Source: Albidovulum sp.
GTDB taxonomy: Bacteria; Pseudomonadota; Alphaproteobacteria; Rhodobacterales; Rhodobacteraceae
NCBI GenBank assembly: GCA_030837785.1
Contig: JAUQYA010000044.1
Location: 1-9,884 of the forward strand
Reading direction: 5' to 3'
DNA length: 9,884 bases
A model generated the notes under the pieces. It saw only the letters and a program-made list of their open reading frames with translations. It made no database searches and was not told the origin of the DNA. Positions 5,378 through 9,884 of this stretch are shown one piece after another. How positions within the stretch are numbered: position 1 is the first letter of the stretch; every line of letters begins with the position of its first letter. The position numbers and the translations under genes were made by a program.

Positions 5378-7717
5378 ATGCGGGGAACCGATTCTGAACG
5401 GAGCAATGTGGTGTCCAATACGGCGCTTTCCCCGCATCCGCTGACCCGCACGGCTCTGATCCTGGCGCCGCGCAGCACCTGGCTGGTGACGGGCGCGCTG
5501 GCTTTCGCGACCCTCGCCTGGTTCCTGGCCGAGGGGCTGGTCGGGATCGCCGCGCTTGCGGTCGCGGGAACCCTTGCGGCCCTTGCCGCGGTGATCACCT
5601 GGCTTTCGCTCAACCACACGCGCTCGCACGGCGCGTTGCAGGACCAGATCGCGGCCTTCATCGACAACGACGCCTCACCCAGCTTCACCACCGATGCCGA
5701 GGGCGAGATCGGCACCCAGAACCGCGCCGCGCTGCAACGCTTCGGCAGCCGCGGCGGCCAGACGCTCACCCGGGCGCTGGCCGAGGTCTTCGCCAATCCC
5801 GCCGCCGTGCTGCACCGGTTGCAGAACCGGGCCGATGCGCTCGGCGCGGCACGCGAGGACCTGGTGACGCGGCGCGGCCATGTGCGCCTTTCGGTGCACA
5901 GGATCGGCGAGGCGGGGTTTCTCTGGCGGCTCGAGGACATGGCCGAACGGGCGGTCGGCGGGCGCGGGGCCGAGACGATCAGCCTGCCGATGATGACGGT
6001 CTCCAAGTCGGGCACGATCCTGTTCATGAACGAGTCGACGCGGCGGCTGATCGGCGAACGGGTGAAGACGCTCGACCGGATCTTCACCGACCTGCCGCTC
6101 CGGCCCGGAGAGGAGCACGCGATCGCCGCGGCCGACGGGCCGACGCGCGCGCTTGTCGCGGTGATCGAAGGGACCGGCGGCCGGCGCGAGGTGTATCTGC
6201 TGCCCTCTCCGGCCGCGGGTGCCTGCTGCGCCGGCGATCCGACCGCGTTCGAGACCTTGCCGGTGGCGCTGATGCGCCTCGACGCCACCGGCGAGGTGCG
6301 CGAGGTCAACCGTGCCGCGCGGGCGCTCCTGGGCGAGGCGGAGCCGGGAACCCGGCTTTCCGATCTCATCGAGGGCCTCGGCCGGCCCTTGAACGACTGG
6401 CTCGCCGACGCGATCGCGGGTCGGGGCACCCAGCGCCCCGAAGTGCTTCGCGTGCGCAATCCCGAAAGGGACAGCTATCTGCAGATCACCCTCACCCGCG
6501 TCGTCGAGGAGGGGCGCCCCGCGCTCGTGGCGGTCCTGTCGGACGCCACCCAGCTCAAGACGCTCGAGGCGCAGTTCGTCCAGAGCCAGAAGATGCATGC
6601 GATCGGCCAGCTCGCGGGCGGCGTCGCGCATGACTTCAACAACCTCCTGACCGCGATCTCGGGGCACTGCGACCTTCTGCTCCTGCGCCACGACAAGGGC
6701 GACCCGGACTATGCCGACCTCGTCCAGATCAACCAGAACGCCAACCGCGCGGCGAGCCTCGTCGGCCAGCTCCTCGCCTTCTCGCGCAAGCAGACGCTGA
6801 AGCCGCAGGTCATCGACCTGCGCGATACGCTCTCGGACCTCACCCATCTGCTCAACCGGCTGGTGGGGGAAAAGGTCCGGCTGATGCTGGTGCACGATCC
6901 GGCGCTGAAGCCGATCCGCGCCGACAAACGGCAGCTCGAACAGGTGGTGATGAACCTCGTGGTGAACGCCCGCGACGCGATGCCGGGGGGCGGCGAGGTG
7001 CGCATCGAGACCGAGGTCCGGACGATCCGCGAACCCCTGAACCGCGACCGGGCGAGCGTGGCGCCAGGCGAATACGTCGTCGTCCGCGTCACCGATTCGG
7101 GCACCGGCATCCCCGCCGACAAGCTGGCGAAGATCTTCGAGCCGTTCTTCACCACGAAACGCCCCGGCGAGGGCACCGGCCTCGGCCTGTCGACGGCCTA
7201 CGGCATCGTGAAGCAGACCGGGGGCTACATCTTCTGTGACAGCATCCTCGGGCAGGGGACGACCTTCACCCTGTTCTTCCCCGCCCACGACCGGGCCGAA
7301 CCGGCTCTGGCCGAACCTGCGCAACCCGCGCCGCGCCGCGTCAGCCGCAGCGGCGAGGGCGTCGTGCTGCTGGTGGAGGACGAGGCCCCGGTCAGGGCCT
7401 TTGCCAGCCGGGCGCTCAGGATGCGCGGCTATACCGTGATCGAGGCCGAGAACGCCGAGGATGCGCTGAAGACGCTGGAGGACCAGAGCCTGGCCATCGA
7501 TGTCTTCGTGACCGATGTCATCATGCCGGGGATGGACGGGCCCACCTGGGTGCGCGAGGCGCTGAAGGAGCGTCCGAACACCCGCGTGGTCTTCGTCTCG
7601 GGCTATTCCGAGGAAAGCCTGACCGAGACGCGCGAACGGGTTCCGAACTCGGTCTTCCTGCCCAAGCCGTTCTCGCTCAGCGAACTGACCGCCACGGTGC
7701 AGGGCCAGATCCACTGA
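5378..7717 (+). CDS. cckA: CckA hybrid histidine kinase of the CtrA phosphorelay
   Basis: Up to 779 residues (768 if translation starts at GTG 5411, which I prefer). CckA phosphorylates the phosphotransferase ChpT, which passes phosphate to CtrA and CpdR; in Rhodobacteraceae this relay controls motility, division and gene transfer agents. Two hydrophobic segments (about 34-52 and 55-77) anchor it in the inner membrane. PAS-like regions cover about 85-190, 200-275 and 290-390. The HisKA domain has H418 in GGVAHDFNNLL. The ATPase domain shows the N box with N526/N530, G1 DSGTGIP (573-579), FEPFFTTK (587-594) and G2 GEGTGLGLS (597-605). The receiver domain has the acidic pair E667/D668, phosphoacceptor D713, S741 and K763. 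All catalytic residues are present, so both kinase and phosphatase activity are expected. A CtrA box and a LexA box lie at its 5' end. It converges on the sulfotransferase gene. Confidence 0.95.
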   Translation: MRGTDSERSNVVSNTALSPHPLTRTALILAPRSTWLVTGALAFATLAWFLAEGLVGIAALAVAGTLAALAAVITWLSLNHTRSHGALQDQIAAFIDNDASPSFTTDAEGEIGTQNRAALQRFGSRGGQTLTRALAEVFANPAAVLHRLQNRADALGAAREDLVTRRGHVRLSVHRIGEAGFLWRLEDMAERAVGGRGAETISLPMMTVSKSGTILFMNESTRRLIGERVKTLDRIFTDLPLRPGEEHAIAAADGPTRALVAVIEGTGGRREVYLLPSPAAGACCAGDPTAFETLPVALMRLDATGEVREVNRAARALLGEAEPGTRLSDLIEGLGRPLNDWLADAIAGRGTQRPEVLRVRNPERDSYLQITLTRVVEEGRPALVAVLSDATQLKTLEAQFVQSQKMHAIGQLAGGVAHDFNNLLTAISGHCDLLLLRHDKGDPDYADLVQINQNANRAASLVGQLLAFSRKQTLKPQVIDLRDTLSDLTHLLNRLVGEKVRLMLVHDPALKPIRADKRQLEQVVMNLVVNARDAMPGGGEVRIETEVRTIREPLNRDRASVAPGEYVVVRVTDSGTGIPADKLAKIFEPFFTTKRPGEGTGLGLSTAYGIVKQTGGYIFCDSILGQGTTFTLFFPAHDRAEPALAEPAQPAPRRVSRSGEGVVLLVEDEAPVRAFASRALRMRGYTVIEAENAEDALKTLEDQSLAIDVFVTDVIMPGMDGPTWVREALKERPNTRVVFVSGYSEESLTETRERVPNSVFLPKPFSLSELTATVQGQIH
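5385..5399 (+). promoter_or_regulatory. LexA (SOS) box at the cckA start
   Basis: GAACCGATTCTGAAC is an exact GAAC-N7-GAAC direct repeat, the alphaproteobacterial LexA operator form, identical in format to the box before recA at 8665-8679. It lies at the predicted start site of a CtrA-box promoter and just before the Shine-Dalgarno GGAG (5400-5403) of the GTG start at 5411. LexA repression of cckA has been reported in Rhodobacter capsulatus, as I recall, which makes this a strong candidate. Confidence 0.7.
5400..5413 (+). promoter_or_regulatory. Shine-Dalgarno and GTG that may be the true cckA start
   Basis: GGAG (5400-5403) is followed by seven bases and then GTG at 5411-5413, an ideal spacing. 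The upstream ATG 5378 has only AAGGA (5361-5365) twelve bases away, which is too far, and that AAGGA overlaps the CtrA box. Starting at 5411 leaves both operators outside the coding region. Confidence 0.55.
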
Positions 7718-7724
7718 CGAGGGG

Positions 7725-7738
7725 CCCCGGCCGCGGGG
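7725..7738 (+). terminator. GC hairpin after cckA, possible terminator
   Basis: CCCCG (7725-7729) and CGGGG (7734-7738) form a five-base-pair stem around a GCCG loop, eight bases after the cckA stop. There is no T-run after it, so it may act only as a pause or a 3'-end stabiliser. Confidence 0.3.
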
Positions 7739-7842
7739 ACCATGCGCCCGTGATCTCCGCGGACCTCCCGGCGGTCGCGGGGACGCCTTCCGGGCGCGCG
7801 CCCCCTGCCGGACTCCCCGGGCATCTGGCACCGGGCGGCGAA

Positions 7843-7895
7843 CCGTCACAGGAAACGGCGTGAGGCCCGAAAGGGCGATGCCGGCTGGCAGCATC
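7843..7895. other. cluster of three small hairpins between convergent genes, role unknown
   Basis: Within the 230-base gap between cckA and the sulfotransferase gene, three stems follow one another on the plus strand. They are CCGT/ACGG (7843-7846 with 7855-7858), GCCC-GAAA-GGGC (7865-7876, a GNRA tetraloop) and GATGC/GCATC (7877-7881 with 7891-7895). I recognise no riboswitch or known RNA family. On the minus strand the same segment would be the 3' tail of the sulfotransferase transcript. The rest of the gap shows no gene I can support. Confidence 0.3.
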
Positions 7896-7947
7896 ATCTC
7901 CGGACCGGCCTCGCACCCCGCCGCCCTCACGCGCCCATGAGCCGCCC

Positions 7948-8538
7948 TCAGCCGAGCGAGTCGTAGAGCGCGAAGTCGCGGGCAAGCGCGGTGCGCAGGC
8001 GCCGCTCGACCGCGGGCGAAAGCTCGGTCGCGCCGGCCGGCGAGACGTTGAGCCGCGGCAGCGTGATCTCGCAATCGAGCCTCTCCTCGAGGAAATGCAC
8101 GAAGCTGCCCATGTCGTCATAGCGGAAAAGCCGGTCGGCGCCCGGTCCCCGATCAGGGACGAGGAACCGGCTCTGCCAGCCGACATTGGCGAATTCCGGT
8201 TGCGGATCGGAGAGATAGCCCTCGACGAAGGCGTCGAAGCTGATCCCCTTCGTGCTCTTTTCCGGGGCGACGCCGCCGCCGCGCTGCCGGTAGCGATACC
8301 AGCTTCCGAGCCAGTCGATCGGCTCGCGCATCACCGCCACCACCATGAAATCCTCGTCGGCCGCCTTCTCGAGGAAGGGCGCGAGATATTTCCAGTAGCG
8401 CTGGACCGAGGTGTGCTTGAGTTCGGGCGGGCGCTGGATCACCAGGCTGGCGAGCGGCTCGAGCGCGGCCTCGATCGCGGTGGTGCCGGTCTTCGGCGTC
8501 GCCAGATAGACGAGCCGCTGCTTCCAGAAGACGAGCAT
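7948..8538 (-). CDS. small sulfotransferase-like protein
   Basis: A 196-residue cytoplasmic protein with the P-loop-like fold of PAPS-dependent sulfotransferases. The 5'-phosphosulfate loop reads ATPKTGTTAIEAAL (13-26), and the 3'-phosphate motif is VAVMREPIDWLGSWYRYR (67-84) with R71 and S79 as the expected contacts. Both halves of the PAPS site are present. The protein is shorter than most sulfotransferases (250-300 aa), so the acceptor-binding part is minimal and the acceptor cannot be inferred. I start it at ATG 8538-8536, which has AAGG (8548-8545) six bases upstream; an ATG 14 codons earlier (8580) has no Shine-Dalgarno. It is divergent from recA with about 190 bases between starts, and an imperfect CtrA-like motif sits 42 bases before its ATG. 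Genes of this type next to recA recur in Rhodobacteraceae as I recall, without a known link to repair. Confidence 0.8.
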   Translation of the reverse strand: MLVFWKQRLVYLATPKTGTTAIEAALEPLASLVIQRPPELKHTSVQRYWKYLAPFLEKAADEDFMVVAVMREPIDWLGSWYRYRQRGGGVAPEKSTKGISFDAFVEGYLSDPQPEFANVGWQSRFLVPDRGPGADRLFRYDDMGSFVHFLEERLDCEITLPRLNVSPAGATELSPAVERRLRTALARDFALYDSLG

Positions 8539-8579
8539 CGCTGACCTTTTTCCCGTTTCAAGCAGATTCCCCGGCGCCA

Positions 8580-8594
8580 TTAACTAAACATTTA
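8580..8594 (+). promoter_or_regulatory. imperfect CtrA-like box
   Basis: TTAA (8580-8583), seven bases, TTTA (8591-8594) followed by C. This is one mismatch from TTAA-N7-TTAAC. It lies 42 bases before the sulfotransferase ATG and upstream of the recA promoter, in the most A/T-rich stretch of the window, so chance is a real possibility. Confidence 0.25.
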
Positions 8595-8630
8595 CCGAAA
8601 CGAGAAAAAGTCGATTTTCAGAGAATGCGG

Positions 8631-8659
8631 TTGAAATGTTCCTCTTTTGATCTCATAGA
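8631..8659 (+). promoter_or_regulatory. recA promoter
   Basis: TTGAAA (8631-8636) and CATAGA (8654-8659) are separated by exactly 17 bases and match sigma70 -35 and -10 elements reasonably well. Transcription would begin near 8666, inside the downstream LexA box. Confidence 0.6.
8638..8652 (+). promoter_or_regulatory. LexA-type box between -35 and -10 of recA
   Basis: GTTCCTCTTTTGATC has the form GTTC-N7-GATC. As I recall, this variant was described as the SOS motif of Rhodobacter sphaeroides recA. It fills the spacer of the promoter, so bound LexA would exclude RNA polymerase. Confidence 0.6.
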
Positions 8660-8664
8660 TGCGA

Positions 8665-8679
8665 GAACAAGAGGCGAAC
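8665..8679 (+). promoter_or_regulatory. LexA (SOS) box on the recA start site
   Basis: GAACAAGAGGCGAAC is a perfect GAAC-N7-GAAC (GTTC-N7-GTTC on the other strand), the alphaproteobacterial LexA operator. It begins 11 bases after the start of the -10 hexamer and so covers the predicted transcription start. It lies 27 bases from the start of the first box. Confidence 0.8.
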
Positions 8680-8728
8680 ACGAGCATGATTGCCGCGCCC
8701 CACGGCATGTGAAATAAGGAACGGGACC

Positions 8729-9799
<1,071 letters not shown>

Positions 9800-9802
<3 letters not shown>

Positions 9803-9835
9803 GCGCCCCTGAGCGCCCCTGAGCGCCCCTGAGCG
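9800..9835 (+). repeat. 10-bp tandem repeat starting at the recA stop codon
   Basis: The unit TGAGCGCCCC occurs three times in full (9800-9829), followed by TGAGCG (9830-9835). The first TGA is the recA stop. Because the unit is 10 bases, successive TGA triplets fall in all three reading frames. Confidence 0.9.
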
Positions 9836-9865
9836 TCGGTCTTCCGGCGGAGGCACAACGGCGGG

Positions 9866-9884
9866 CGCGGCCCTCGGGGCCGCG
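9866..9884 (+). terminator. probable recA terminator hairpin, cut by the window edge
   Basis: CGCGGCCC (9866-9873) and GGGCCGCG (9877-9884) form a perfect eight-base-pair stem with a TCG loop, 64 bases after the recA stop. Whether a T-run follows cannot be seen because the window ends here. Confidence 0.55.

Noticed and set aside
7840..7920. Riboswitch or known small RNA in the cckA/sulfotransferase gap
   Set aside because: I compared it by memory with cobalamin, SAM/SAH, glycine, TPP and Moco elements and with SRP and RNase P RNA; the conserved core sequences are absent, so only the hairpins are reported.
5675..8074. 799-codon open frame on the minus strand across cckA
   Set aside because: It lies antisense to the clearly conserved CckA kinase, has a low-complexity Arg/Gly/His/Asp-rich product with no domain, and is explained by high GC in third codon positions leaving few stops.
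8539..8580. Sulfotransferase start at ATG 8580
   Set aside because: No Shine-Dalgarno before it, whereas ATG 8538 has AAGG at six bases and directly precedes the conserved fold.
8690..8728. recA start at TTG 8690
   Set aside because: The extension is not RecA-like, and ATG 8729 has AAGGA at eight bases.

Overview
The window is high-GC DNA (roughly two-thirds G+C by eye) from an alphaproteobacterium, very probably a member of the Rhodobacteraceae (Rhodobacter/Rhodovulum/Paracoccus-like). The reasons are a CckA hybrid histidine kinase, an alphaproteobacterial RecA, LexA operators of the alphaproteobacterial GAAC-N7-GAAC type, a CtrA-type TTAA-N7-TTAA box, and an RsmB of the alphaproteobacterial form. 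I see no mobile element, CRISPR array, tRNA or rRNA.

Left part, minus strand, read right to left (3986 to 209): a tightly packed four-gene operon. It encodes a class III PLP aminotransferase, a BKACE-family (DUF849) beta-keto acid cleavage enzyme, a GNAT acetyltransferase and an acetylpolyamine amidohydrolase/HDAC-fold deacetylase. The junctions are a 3-nt gap, a TGATG overlap and an ATGA overlap, so the genes are probably translationally coupled. Together they look like a catabolic module for an amine or beta-amino/beta-keto acid whose substrate cannot be named from sequence. At the extreme left edge another minus-strand gene may begin; xseB is a guess.

Middle, plus strand: rsmB (16S rRNA m5C methyltransferase) is followed by cckA, the kinase at the top of the CckA-ChpT-CtrA phosphorelay. 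The short region between them is the most interesting part of the window. It carries a full-consensus CtrA box (5347-5362) and a perfect GAAC-N7-GAAC LexA box (5385-5399). This arrangement argues that cckA starts at GTG 5411 rather than ATG 5378, and that cckA is under both CtrA feedback and SOS control.

Right part: a small sulfotransferase-like gene (minus strand) converges on cckA and diverges from recA (plus strand). The recA promoter shows a -35/-10 pair with 17-bp spacing and two LexA-type operators, one between the hexamers and one on the start site. recA ends in a 10-bp tandem repeat that places TGA in all three frames, followed by a perfect 8-bp GC hairpin at the window edge. cckA and recA, about 3 kb apart, therefore share the same LexA operator form, linking the DNA-damage response to the cell-cycle/gene-transfer-agent phosphorelay.
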